Source of the DNA: Calothrix parasitica NIES-267
GTDB taxonomy: Bacteria > Cyanobacteriota > Cyanobacteriia > Cyanobacteriales > Nostocaceae
DNA length: 64,000 bases
Assembly (NCBI RefSeq): GCF_002368095.1
Contig: NZ_AP018227.1
Coordinates: forward strand, 417,634 to 481,633
Direction of reading: 5' to 3'
Positions 17,796 through 27,218 of this stretch are shown piece by piece. The notes beneath the pieces are model-generated. The model was given only the letters and a program-made list of their open reading frames with translations. It made no database searches and was not told the origin of the DNA. Both the position numbers and the translations under genes were made by a program. Position 1 is the stretch's first letter, and each line of letters starts with the position of its first letter.

Positions 17796-18773
17796 TCAAG
17801 GATTGTAATCAAATTTGCTGCTAAGTTTTAACCCAACTCGGTCTTTCTCTACAGATTCACCAACGATAAATATCTGTGTATAATCCCAAAAGCGGAATGT
17901 ATATACAATTAATTCTGGAAATTTGGCTTTAAGAAACGAATTTAGATGCTGATAATTACTATATAGTTCTTTTCCTTTTTCATCATCCGAACCATAATTA
18001 TCAAAAATGTATTGTCCTTCATCTGGATAAAAAGTTTGAAATTTACTAACTTGAAGGAATCCAGATTTAATTAACGCATTTTGCAGCGCAAGATTTTTTT
18101 CAGAAGCAGTTTGATAAATAATTTGATGGTTGTAAGTATTATTGTAACCACCGTCATAATGTCCGTAAGTTAAAACTGGGGTTAGAGATTTTATAATTCT
18201 ATCAATTTGGGATTCTAAATTGGTTTTTGATTTATTAAAGGGTACTTCCGTATTTTCTTCGGTAACTAAAATTTCGCTAAAATCTGGAGTTTCTTGAGGT
18301 ACGGTAGAAGTAACGCAAATCCAGTTTTTATTATCAAATTGTCCGATTACTGCAAAGCAGGAATAAACTGGTGAACAGCTAAACTCAAAAATCTCTAAAT
18401 GAGATAAATTAGATTTTAACAACATTGATAGCTGATTGTAGAAGTTTTTTCGCTGTTGAAATTCTAAGGATTTTCTATCTACTTCATCTTTACCATACTC
18501 TAAAGTATAATCGGCGTAATCGTTATACCTTTTGGGTGTTGGAATACCATTTTGTTCTATTTCCTGCCAATTTTTAATCGCAATTTCAATATCTGTATTT
18601 TTCATCCAACCTTGAGAATTAAGTAAAGATATTGGGTTGAATTCTCCTTTGATTAAAAAATCCCAGTAGAAAGGTTTCCATTTTGATGAGTGGTTATTAG
18701 GAAGATAACATTCAATTTTTTCTTGAAGTAAAATTTGCAGGGTTCCAAGAAGTTTAGTTGTTAAAGGGTTCAT
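17796..18773 (-). CDS. hypothetical protein with NuiA-like C-terminal segment
   Basis: A 325-residue soluble protein. The C-terminal 60 residues (LKAKFPELIVYTFRFWDYTQIFIVGES...VGLKLSSKFDY) resemble the core of the nuclease A inhibitor NuiA, where a helix is followed by VY-strand, a YIVG-type strand and a short tail. A related pattern occurs around residues 110-160 (LLKSNLSHLEIFEFS...CFAVIG), so the protein may hold two such units. It lies 57 bases downstream of the large repeat protein on the same strand and is probably co-expressed with it. The similarity is weak; function unknown. Confidence 0.55.
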   Translation of the reverse strand: MNPLTTKLLGTLQILLQEKIECYLPNNHSSKWKPFYWDFLIKGEFNPISLLNSQGWMKNTDIEIAIKNWQEIEQNGIPTPKRYNDYADYTLEYGKDEVDRKSLEFQQRKNFYNQLSMLLKSNLSHLEIFEFSCSPVYSCFAVIGQFDNKNWICVTSTVPQETPDFSEILVTEENTEVPFNKSKTNLESQIDRIIKSLTPVLTYGHYDGGYNNTYNHQIIYQTASEKNLALQNALIKSGFLQVSKFQTFYPDEGQYIFDNYGSDDEKGKELYSNYQHLNSFLKAKFPELIVYTFRFWDYTQIFIVGESVEKDRVGLKLSSKFDYNP

Positions 18774-18830
18774 AAATTTTGATTTTGGAAATTATCAAAT
18801 TCGTTGAATCGTCAATTAAATAGGTTCGTA

Positions 18831-21800
18831 TTATAAATTATTGTTCGCTGCTGCTCTAACAATTCGATTAGCATCACAAGCAAGTATTGAACGTATTTCT
18901 AAAGGAGTTGATTCGTTTTCCGCTACAGCATATCTTTCTAACCAAGAAGCAGAATTAGCAGCTTGAGTTAATATTTCTTCTGGTGTGATTGGATGAAGTA
19001 GAGTAGTAAACCTGACGAAAGCGTTATTTGATTGAGCGTATTCTGTTAGTAAGATTGGTAAGTCGTCAGTTTTGGGGTTGTAGATTCGGGGGACACTGAT
19101 TAAAGTAGGATTGATTTCTTTTGTTTGAGGTTGTAATAGTAAATTCTGTAAACTTTCGCGAATAATTTCGGGGGTATTGGGATTTTTAGCAACTTCTCGA
19201 CGTACTTCTACTTTTTCGTCGTTAGCAAGTCGTTCTAATATTGTTACTGAAAGATTGGGGTTGGAAGCAACTGCTGTACGAATTGCTGAATTTTCGCTTT
19301 GAGAAAAACTTTCTAAAATATGATTTGGAGTATTTCGATTAGCAGCTACTTTTTGCTTAACTTCTATATCAGAATCATAAGCAAGAGTTTCTAAAATTTC
19401 CAATGGACACTTTTTCTGACTTGCTACTACTTCTCTAATGTTTGCTGATTCGTTTACAGATAAACATCTCAAAATTTCGGGACTAATATTTGGGTGTTTT
19501 ACTACAGCAGATAGAATTATTTCATCATCTTGATTTTCAACTAACCATTCTAAAGCGCTATCAGGTGTATTTGCATTACGTAAAGCTTCGCAAACTACTG
19601 GTACTACTGGTTGACGAACAATGTATTCCAACGCTTCCGGTGAAGCGTCTTTACGCATCGCGATTTTGTTAGAAATAGTATGGTAGCATCCATCATCAGT
19701 AGTTAGGTGATCGCATTTTGCTAATTCAATTAATACACTTGATGGGGTACTCGGATTTTCAGCTACAGCCTCAGGGATTGAATTGTATTCATCAGAAGCT
19801 AAACGTTGGAGAGTGGTAGCTGATGCTGTAGATTTTATAGCTACTAAATAACGAATAAAGTCTTTAGGATGATGAGATAATCGTTCCAATACATTAGAAA
19901 ACAAAGGAGAATTTCGCATTGTCTTTCCTTGTCTCCGAAGAATGTCTTCTATCTCCTTCTGTTTGTCAAACTCAATATCTAATAAAGCTTGTGATACAAC
20001 TTCAGCAGGAATATTCGGATTAGTTAAAGCGTTAATTCGGACTTTGCTTTCTTTATCTTCAGCTAAGGTTAGGAGAATATCTAAAGGAGTGTTTTTGTTA
20101 TTAGCTATATTGGAACGGATACTGATATCACCAGTTTCCAAAAGCCATTCTATAACATCTCTAGGAATCGGAAGAGTACGACGAGCTATATAAGTTTGAA
20201 CGCTGGAGTTAGAATTTTGAGCCAATTCCATCAAACAATCTGAAGGAAAACTTGGGTTCTCCAAAACACAAGCACAAACATGTACGTTTTCATCCTTTGT
20301 CAACCGTTTGAGGATTTCAACAGGAGTTTTGCTATCACGTGCGATCGCGAATTTTTTTCTTATATATCCTGTTTCTACAACTTCGGCTAAAGAAGAGAAA
20401 CTATTGGTTCGTTGAGCAATTAATTCATGTGCTTTAGTTGCTAGTAGAGAATTCTCTTTTTCAACTACTAATTGATAGATTTCTAAAGCAGATAGACTAC
20501 GATTATCAATAACTAAATCAAGCATTGATTCATCACTAACCAGATAATATTCTATTCTCCCCTGTTGAGAATTTTGTGGATTATCAGAAATAGGAGATAC
20601 CACATTATCCTCAAAACCATTATTAACAAGTTGTTTTTTAAAACTTTCTCGTAAGTTGATAGGAGTATTCGGATTACCAATCAGCTTAGCAACAATAGAA
20701 TCTTGGCTATCATAACGTTTTACATCATCCGCTATTAGCTCTAAAATTCTAATAATTTGATTGGCAATTTTGTGATTTAAATTCTCAGGTATTTCAGGAA
20801 ATACTTCTAACCATCGTGTCAAAAACCAATTTATGCGATTATTCTCATCATCATCATCATCGTCATCGTCATCATCAAATTCTTCCCAAGATAAGGAATT
20901 GCTTATATGTTCTAAAATATCAGGAGTTTCAATAACTTCCATGTATCTATTTAATTCAATATGTATACCTGCTGGATGCAAAATTTTATCTTGAAGGTCA
21001 TACATATAAATATCGGCTAATGTTCCAAAGCAATTACCATTTGGTAAATACTCTGTAGAAAAAACTCTACGAATTTCTCGCAGCAGTTTTACTGGATAAA
21101 ATTCATTTTGTCCAATAATTTCTAATATATGTGGGGGAGTTATGGAATCTTCAGCTATTTCAGCTTTAGTTTTGTCATCGGAATGCAATACTAAATATTG
21201 CCATAATCTTTCTTTAATTTCTTCCGGAGTTTTTTGATTGCGAACAACAGCTAACTTAACTTCAGCATTTGGATACTCAGCTAATCTTGACAAAATATCT
21301 TCTGAAACGTGAGGATGTTTTGCAATTTGTTTTAGAAACCAAATAGATTGCCAAACTGATTCTTCAAATCTGAGATATTCCCATTGTTCTTTTCTTTTTT
21401 CTGCTCTCAATTCTTCTAAATTAACATCAGCTAATTCTGCTAAAATCCAAGTTGGAGTATTTGACTCGTTCACTAATACATGTAGATATTTATGTTTCCA
21501 AGGTTTATCTGTAGCTTCTTCTCGATAAAACCGCTCTAAAATACTAGTTGGAAAATCATTTCGTTTTGCAATTTCTTTTTTATAACCACTAAACAACTTA
21601 TGTAAAGTCTCTTCACCAGTATTCGGATGCTTTACAACTACCCCTTGAATTTTCTTACCCGAATCTTCCACTAATACAGCTAAAACTTCTGCACTTACAT
21701 TCGGATTCTTCGCAACACTCAACCTTATTCTAAATTCCTCATCCCTCGCTAATTTCATCAAAGCATCTTCCGGAGCAAAAGGATTTTGAGCAACCGTCAA

Positions 21801-22454
21801 TCTTATCCAACTCCAACGACTTTCCCCCAATTCCCTCAACCTTTCCACATCAGCATCCCAATCGCTAGCAATATCATGCTGACTCCTTACCAACTCAAGC
21901 ACTTCCGACGGACAATTTGAATTAGACTCCACCGTCAAACGTACCGCTAATTCCAAATCTCCCGCTAAAAATTCCAACAAAGAAACTGGTGTTTCCAAAG
22001 ATTCCGCAACTACCAAACGTGCTTCTAATTTATCCGACTGCGACAACCTTTCCAACAATTGCAATCGATACCGTAATGGCATATATTCATTCTGCAACCC
22101 TTGAATTAATCTACTTACAGGAACCCATTCACTCAAAACACAAGGAGGTACGGCCGCATACTGCATCAACTCTACCGCTAACCTGTCATTTTCTCCTAAA
22201 TCCCGATTTCGCAGCACTTCTGAAACAATTTCTTGATAATCTCCCGCAATTTCATCCGCAAAATTAACGTGTAATCTCGCAACTTCCACAACTGAGGAAT
22301 AATCGCTTTCTCCCAAAACCTCTAAAAGACTTTGGGGAGTGTCGGAAAAAGATGCAACAGCAATCTGCATTTGCTCGGATTCCCTCAATAATTCTTCGGG
22401 TGTTTCTAAAAATCTTTGTAAATCCGATGCACTAACTCTGTAAAGTGACTGCAT
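18831..22454 (-). CDS. giant LRV/HEAT-like repeat protein
   Basis: A 1207-residue protein made of tandem leucine-rich-repeat-variant-like units of roughly 24-30 residues, with a recurring V+xxVAxNPNTPxxxLxxLAxD pattern (for example VRREVAKNPNTPEIIRESL), clearest at about 150-280 and 690-1200. LRV repeats form alternating alpha and 3-10 helices in an elongated solenoid and mediate protein contacts. A run of ten Asp lies at about 527-536, encoded by a trinucleotide repeat. There is no signal peptide or membrane helix. It is followed after 57 bases by the NuiA-like gene. Function unknown; probably a scaffold or recognition protein. Confidence 0.8.
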   Translation of the reverse strand: MQSLYRVSASDLQRFLETPEELLRESEQMQIAVASFSDTPQSLLEVLGESDYSSVVEVARLHVNFADEIAGDYQEIVSEVLRNRDLGENDRLAVELMQYAAVPPCVLSEWVPVSRLIQGLQNEYMPLRYRLQLLERLSQSDKLEARLVVAESLETPVSLLEFLAGDLELAVRLTVESNSNCPSEVLELVRSQHDIASDWDADVERLRELGESRWSWIRLTVAQNPFAPEDALMKLARDEEFRIRLSVAKNPNVSAEVLAVLVEDSGKKIQGVVVKHPNTGEETLHKLFSGYKKEIAKRNDFPTSILERFYREEATDKPWKHKYLHVLVNESNTPTWILAELADVNLEELRAEKRKEQWEYLRFEESVWQSIWFLKQIAKHPHVSEDILSRLAEYPNAEVKLAVVRNQKTPEEIKERLWQYLVLHSDDKTKAEIAEDSITPPHILEIIGQNEFYPVKLLREIRRVFSTEYLPNGNCFGTLADIYMYDLQDKILHPAGIHIELNRYMEVIETPDILEHISNSLSWEEFDDDDDDDDDDENNRINWFLTRWLEVFPEIPENLNHKIANQIIRILELIADDVKRYDSQDSIVAKLIGNPNTPINLRESFKKQLVNNGFEDNVVSPISDNPQNSQQGRIEYYLVSDESMLDLVIDNRSLSALEIYQLVVEKENSLLATKAHELIAQRTNSFSSLAEVVETGYIRKKFAIARDSKTPVEILKRLTKDENVHVCACVLENPSFPSDCLMELAQNSNSSVQTYIARRTLPIPRDVIEWLLETGDISIRSNIANNKNTPLDILLTLAEDKESKVRINALTNPNIPAEVVSQALLDIEFDKQKEIEDILRRQGKTMRNSPLFSNVLERLSHHPKDFIRYLVAIKSTASATTLQRLASDEYNSIPEAVAENPSTPSSVLIELAKCDHLTTDDGCYHTISNKIAMRKDASPEALEYIVRQPVVPVVCEALRNANTPDSALEWLVENQDDEIILSAVVKHPNISPEILRCLSVNESANIREVVASQKKCPLEILETLAYDSDIEVKQKVAANRNTPNHILESFSQSENSAIRTAVASNPNLSVTILERLANDEKVEVRREVAKNPNTPEIIRESLQNLLLQPQTKEINPTLISVPRIYNPKTDDLPILLTEYAQSNNAFVRFTTLLHPITPEEILTQAANSASWLERYAVAENESTPLEIRSILACDANRIVRAAANNNL
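20843..20877. repeat. trinucleotide microsatellite encoding poly-Asp
   Basis: On the plus strand this reads as CAT/CGT-type triplets (TCATCATCATCATCATCGTC...). It encodes about ten Asp in the LRV protein, interrupting its repeat solenoid, and can expand or contract without frameshift. Confidence 0.85.
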
Positions 22455-22523
22455 AATTTAAATATTTTATTCTATAGTACTAAAATACTATGTAATTACT
22501 AATTGTCAAAAGTTTAATTAATC

Positions 22524-22650
22524 AGGACTTACGCAAAACAAAATTGTCATTGCGACGGTCACTACGTGTAGGGAAGCAATCCCAAAGTTTCGAGAGATTA
22601 CGTCGCTGTCGCTCGTAATGACCCAATTACGTTACTTTTGCGTAAGTCCT
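22524..22650. mobile_element. MITE-like element, copy 1
   Basis: A 127-base element bounded by perfect 15-base terminal inverted repeats AGGACTTACGCAAAA/TTTTGCGTAAGTCCT. It encodes nothing. The interior (ATTGTCATTGCGA...TTTCGAGAGATTACGTCGCTGTCGCTC) nearly matches the copy at 37340-37467. It sits between LRV and phzF, both reading outward. Confidence 0.85.
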
Positions 22651-22748
22651 ATTAATAAACGATTAAATTCCCCAGGTGAAGACAGATATTTAGCAGAGAA
22701 TAAGACTTGTAGTTGCGCTTTAATATTCTTTAATATTTAATTCAAAAT

Positions 22749-23546
22749 ATGAAACAAATAATCATCCAAGTAGACGCATTTACTAACAAACCTTTTTCTG
22801 GAAACCCCGCTGCTGTTTGCGTTTTAGAATCTCCTCAAAGTGACGAATGGATGCAAAATGTAGCTAAAGAAATGAATTTATCGGAAACCGCATTTTTAGT
22901 CAAACAAGCAGACGGTTACAGTTTACGCTGGTTTACCCCTGCTACAGAAGTACCTTTGTGCGGTCACGCTACTCTTGCAAGTTCGCACGTTTTATGGTCA
23001 GAAAATCATCTTTCTGCTGAAGAATCCGCTCGTTTTCATACCAAGAGCGGTTTATTAATTGCTAAAAAACAAGATGATTGGATTGAATTAGATTTTCCAG
23101 CGAATCCTTCTGAAGCAACTTCCACAACTGTGGAACTTAGTGAAGCTTTAGGTGTACCCGTTAAATCAGTTGTGAAAAATTCTTTGGGTTATCTAGTAGA
23201 AGTTGAATCGGAAGATTTAGTTAGAAAAATAGAACCAAATTTTACGCTCTTAACTCAAAAATTTCCAGAAGTTATTGTTACTAGTATTGCTGAAAGTAGT
23301 TCGGAGTTTGATTTTGTATCCCGCTTCTTTTGTCCCGGCTTAGGTATTAATGAAGACCCAGTAACCGGTGCTGCTCATTGCTGTCTCGCTCCTTATTGGA
23401 GAAACAAATTAAATAAAGACGAGTTTTTAGCTTATCAAGCTTCAAGTAGAGGTGGTGTAGTCAAAGTAAATTATTCCGGTGGAGATAGAGTTTATTTAAG
23501 AGGACAAGCAGTTACCGTTTTAACAGGAGAATTAATCGGTTCGTAG
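22749..23546 (+). CDS. PhzF family isomerase
   Basis: A 265-residue diaminopimelate-epimerase-fold protein. Its motifs are FSGNPAAVCVL (about 18-28), NLSETAFL with the presumed catalytic Glu, LCGHATLASSHVL and EDPVTGAAHCCLAPYW. True PhzF isomerises dihydro-hydroxyanthranilate in phenazine synthesis, but no other phz genes are near, so it is likely a general-metabolism paralogue of unknown substrate. Its stop TAG falls inside a GTTCGTAGTTGCGC repeat (23539-23552). Confidence 0.88.
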   Translation: MKQIIIQVDAFTNKPFSGNPAAVCVLESPQSDEWMQNVAKEMNLSETAFLVKQADGYSLRWFTPATEVPLCGHATLASSHVLWSENHLSAEESARFHTKSGLLIAKKQDDWIELDFPANPSEATSTTVELSEALGVPVKSVVKNSLGYLVEVESEDLVRKIEPNFTLLTQKFPEVIVTSIAESSSEFDFVSRFFCPGLGINEDPVTGAAHCCLAPYWRNKLNKDEFLAYQASSRGGVVKVNYSGGDRVYLRGQAVTVLTGELIGS

Positions 23547-23618
23547 TTGCGCTACTCTGCGAGAAAGCTAACGCTTACAGCGCCAAAAATCTTGAGCGAA
23601 GACCGCACAACTACGAAC
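23539..23618. repeat. GTTCGTAGTTGCGC element with inverted ends
   Basis: The left end GTTCGTAGTTGCGC overlaps the last codons and stop of phzF; the right end is GCACAACTACGAAC. The 80-base element has a counterpart with the same ends at 60752-61068. It is non-coding and resembles a miniature inverted-repeat element. Confidence 0.7.
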
Positions 23619-23638
23619 ATATTTTTATTTATATTCGC

Positions 23639-24685
23639 TTAAAATAACGTTAGTTGGGTAGAAGGTTCTTGTTTACGCAAAGCATTGCAAAATCTTAACT
23701 CTAGATATTTTTTAATATCTACAAAAATTTTTTCTGCTAATATTTTTGCTAACATTACCGGAACAGCATTTCCAATCATTTTATAGCCATCACCAATATA
23801 CTTGTATTTAAAAATAAAATTATCTGGAAAAGTTTGGATTCTCGCGCATTCTCTAACCGATAATCTTCGATATGGTTTTGGAGATTTTTCGTCAAACTTC
23901 CATTTATCTTTTTCAACCCAAATCATTTTATTTGCTTGTGGATGTATGGGAGCATGTCTAGCACCAGCTTGGATTGTAAAAGATGGTTCGTTCCAACTTC
24001 TTACTCGGTTTCTTGACATATAAATACTCGAAAAACCACCTTCTTTATATTCATGATTTGGTATTGCTGCATTGCTTTTACCAACTTTAGAATCTATTGC
24101 AATCGCTTCAATATCTTTAATATCGTAAATTGCATTTTTAAGAGTTAATTGATTATTTATTGCATCGGGAAATTCAAATTTTCCACCCATATCTTCTCGA
24201 TAACCAATAATAATTACTCTTTTTCTATCTTGAGGAACTAGATAGTTAACAGCATTAACTAATTTATAAGTAACTTCATATCCAGCATCTTTAAAATGAA
24301 CCAAAATATTTGTAAATGCTCCTAAATGTTTTTTCGCTAAAATTCCACTAACATTTTCAGCTAAAAAAAATAAAGGCTTTTTTTCCTTCAAAATTCTAAT
24401 ATAATCAAAAAATAATTGACCTCTACTATCATCAATACCTCTTTGCGCTCCTGCTTCGCTCCAACTTTGACAAGGAGGACCACCTATAATTCCAATACAG
24501 TCAGGAATATCATCGGAAGCTATTTTTCTGATATCTCTTTTATCTAATTTGGTATGGGGATGATTAAATTCATAAGTATCCCAGATAGATTTATCATATT
24601 CATTCGCCCAAATAACATTAAATCCAACTTGCTGAAATCCTAAATCTAATCCTCCGCAACCAGAGAATAAAGATACAATATTCAT
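23639..24685 (-). CDS. C5-cytosine DNA methyltransferase
   Basis: Methylates cytosine C5 in a DNA recognition site. Of 348 residues, the conserved motifs occur in order: I (SLFSGCGGLDLGFQQVGF, 5-22), IV with catalytic Cys72 (GGPPCQSW), VI (ENVSG), VIII (QDRKRVIIIG), then a short target-recognition region, IX (RRLSVRECARIQTFPDNF) and X (GNAVPVMLA). All catalytic motifs look intact. No restriction endonuclease lies nearby, so it is an orphan here; its site cannot be read from sequence. Codon use is A/T-rich, as in its surroundings. Confidence 0.92.
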   Translation of the reverse strand: MNIVSLFSGCGGLDLGFQQVGFNVIWANEYDKSIWDTYEFNHPHTKLDKRDIRKIASDDIPDCIGIIGGPPCQSWSEAGAQRGIDDSRGQLFFDYIRILKEKKPLFFLAENVSGILAKKHLGAFTNILVHFKDAGYEVTYKLVNAVNYLVPQDRKRVIIIGYREDMGGKFEFPDAINNQLTLKNAIYDIKDIEAIAIDSKVGKSNAAIPNHEYKEGGFSSIYMSRNRVRSWNEPSFTIQAGARHAPIHPQANKMIWVEKDKWKFDEKSPKPYRRLSVRECARIQTFPDNFIFKYKYIGDGYKMIGNAVPVMLAKILAEKIFVDIKKYLELRFCNALRKQEPSTQLTLF

Positions 24686-24770
24686 GAAAAAAATTAATTA
24701 TATCTAGTCTAAAAGGTTTTTATCAGGCCGTCATTATAAAAGGTATCGCAAATATTTTCAGAACATATTG

Positions 24771-25136
<366 letters not shown>

Positions 25137-25158
25137 ATTAGAGAAAACCTGAGATTAC

Positions 25159-25178
25159 CTGGCGATTTAAATCGCCAG
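25159..25178. repeat. perfect 20-base palindrome
   Basis: CTGGCGATTTAAATCGCCAG is self-complementary over its whole length. It lies next to the bioA remnant and upstream of nothing obvious. It could be a protein-binding site or a repeat end. Confidence 0.55.
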
Positions 25179-25410
25179 ATTAATCCTATATTTTCACAGT
25201 TTTAATCCATCACCATATTTTCCTCTCACCAATCAAATAAATTAACCAAAAAACAAACAATAACTAACCAGCAATTAACTTTATCTTAAATTAGTGCTAT
25301 AATAGTGTTCTTGTCTGTAATCAAGAATCATAATTATAATCCCCCTCTCCATAAATAGAAGAAGGGGTTTGTAATGATGCACGCTTTTAAATAAATAGAG
25401 ATAGGAAAAG

Positions 25411-27210
25411 TTAAGCAGGAAAAATTCTTAGTCTCCGATTTGGTTCTTCCCCAAAACTATTGGATTTAAGTCGATAATGTTCGACTAATTCATGCTGCAT
25501 TTTACGCACTTGCGAAGAACGCGGTAATAATTCTACTGGCTGCCCTTTAGGAATTACTATTTGTTCGACTGCAAGTCTAGCTTCTTCTAAAGCGTCAATT
25601 TCATCATCGCTGCCGTTGTGGAGAAATAATTGTAATTCACGCTCGTCAGCTACTTCCGGCTCGTCGATATTTAATAACCGACGCAAACCGCGAGTAATTT
25701 GAGGAATGGTGCTTGACTTGATCATGTGTATTGGCACCTGACGAGCTTTCGCCATTTGTCGCAATTTTGCATGATTTTTAACGTGCGATCGCAAAGCTAA
25801 AATTGCATCTGCGCTATCAATATCTTTTGTCAGCACTACTGGTAAATGAAGAACTCCAACTACCTGGTCTAGTTGACTGCGACTCACGCCGTAGGGGTAG
25901 ATATGTAAAGGTAAATCTTCACCATTCGGGCCCGAGTCTTTATGACCGTTACTCTCAAAACCGTTAGAGTTATTGAAAGATTGATCTAATAAGCGGTCAA
26001 ATTCGCTGCGTCCGGAACCATTTCCATTTTGATATTCGGCATTTAGCGGTACTAAAGGACGCATTTGCCCGGATGCTCTCCAACCCTTAGATTTATTAGA
26101 GCTTCGTCCGTGAAAAGTATCTTCTCCTAATGCAGTTTGTGAAGCTCCACCGTTAATAGCGGTTAACTGACGAGCAATCGCCACTTTGCCGTTATCATCT
26201 ATGGTTCTCACTTGCGGACTCGGCTGTCTTCCTCTCAAAAGATTATCTATAGTGTCAGCAACGCTTTCATGAACTACCCAACGCTGTCTTTCTTGCATTT
26301 CAACAGCAATCTCAAAGGTAGGAGGTGCTTTGCGTTCTAAAACTGTTTTTTGAGAACCTCGCCTTCTGGCTTCATCATCTCCCAAAGTTACAGCTTGTAT
26401 ACCACCTACTAAATCAGAAAGGGTGGGGTTTTTTATTAAGTTTTCTATTTGATTACCGTGTGCCGTACCGATTAATTGTACGCCGCGCTCGGCAATAGTG
26501 CGAGATGCTAAAGCTTCTAATTCCGTACCAATTTCATCAATAACAATAACTTCCGGCATGTGGTTTTCCACTGCCTCAATCATTACCTGATGTTGTTGGT
26601 CTGGATGAGCAACCTGCATTCGTCTTGCTTTACCAATGGCTCGATGGGGAACATCACCATCTCCAGCAATCTCATTTGACGTGTCAATAATTACTACCCG
26701 TTTATCAAGTTCATCCGCTAAAACACGGGCAATTTCTCTTAAAACAGTAGTTTTTCCCACACCGGGACGACCAAGCATTAGAATTGATTGACCGTTTTCT
26801 ACCAAATCGCGAATCATGGAAATTGTGCCATGAATCGCACGTCCGACACGACAGGTTAAACCAATAATTTTGCCGGTGCGGTTGCGAATCGCGCTAATCC
26901 GGTGTAAAGTTTGCTCTATTCCTGCGCGGTTATCTCCACCGAAAGTCCCTACTCGTACAATGCAATCGTCTATTTGTTGCTGAGTAATGGGCGTTTCGCT
27001 TAGATATTCGGCTCCAGAAGGGAATCGTGCTTCTGGGCAACGACCCAGATCCAAGACCACTTCTACTAAACTATCTCTTTGAGGATGCTGTTCAAGCATC
27101 TGCCGCAAATCCTGCGGCAATATGGCTAATAATTTTCGGAGGTCGTCTGTAATCGTCATGCTTTTTGTGGTGACGTTTTTAGAGATAGGGGACAAGCCAA
27201 GGCTCGTCAT
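25411..27210 (-). CDS. ycf45: Ycf45/SpoIIIAA-like AAA ATPase with R3H domain
   Basis: A 599-residue protein conserved in cyanobacteria and some plastids. The AAA/RecA-like ATPase domain (about 70-300) has Walker A MLGRPGVGKTTVLREIAR and Walker B VIVIDEIGTELEA. The C-terminal region (about 430-599) ends in an R3H-type nucleic-acid-binding module (RKMQHELVEHYRLKSNSFGEEPNRRL). It starts 8 bases after ldpA, so the two are probably one operon. The conserved core starts at an internal ATG (27159, MTITDDL), which may be the true start. Confidence 0.85.
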   Translation of the reverse strand: MTSLGLSPISKNVTTKSMTITDDLRKLLAILPQDLRQMLEQHPQRDSLVEVVLDLGRCPEARFPSGAEYLSETPITQQQIDDCIVRVGTFGGDNRAGIEQTLHRISAIRNRTGKIIGLTCRVGRAIHGTISMIRDLVENGQSILMLGRPGVGKTTVLREIARVLADELDKRVVIIDTSNEIAGDGDVPHRAIGKARRMQVAHPDQQHQVMIEAVENHMPEVIVIDEIGTELEALASRTIAERGVQLIGTAHGNQIENLIKNPTLSDLVGGIQAVTLGDDEARRRGSQKTVLERKAPPTFEIAVEMQERQRWVVHESVADTIDNLLRGRQPSPQVRTIDDNGKVAIARQLTAINGGASQTALGEDTFHGRSSNKSKGWRASGQMRPLVPLNAEYQNGNGSGRSEFDRLLDQSFNNSNGFESNGHKDSGPNGEDLPLHIYPYGVSRSQLDQVVGVLHLPVVLTKDIDSADAILALRSHVKNHAKLRQMAKARQVPIHMIKSSTIPQITRGLRRLLNIDEPEVADERELQLFLHNGSDDEIDALEEARLAVEQIVIPKGQPVELLPRSSQVRKMQHELVEHYRLKSNSFGEEPNRRLRIFPA

Positions 27211-27218
27211 TGATGCTC

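Noticed and set aside
22749-23546. Phenazine biosynthetic cluster
   Set aside because: Only phzF is present; no phzA-G neighbours.
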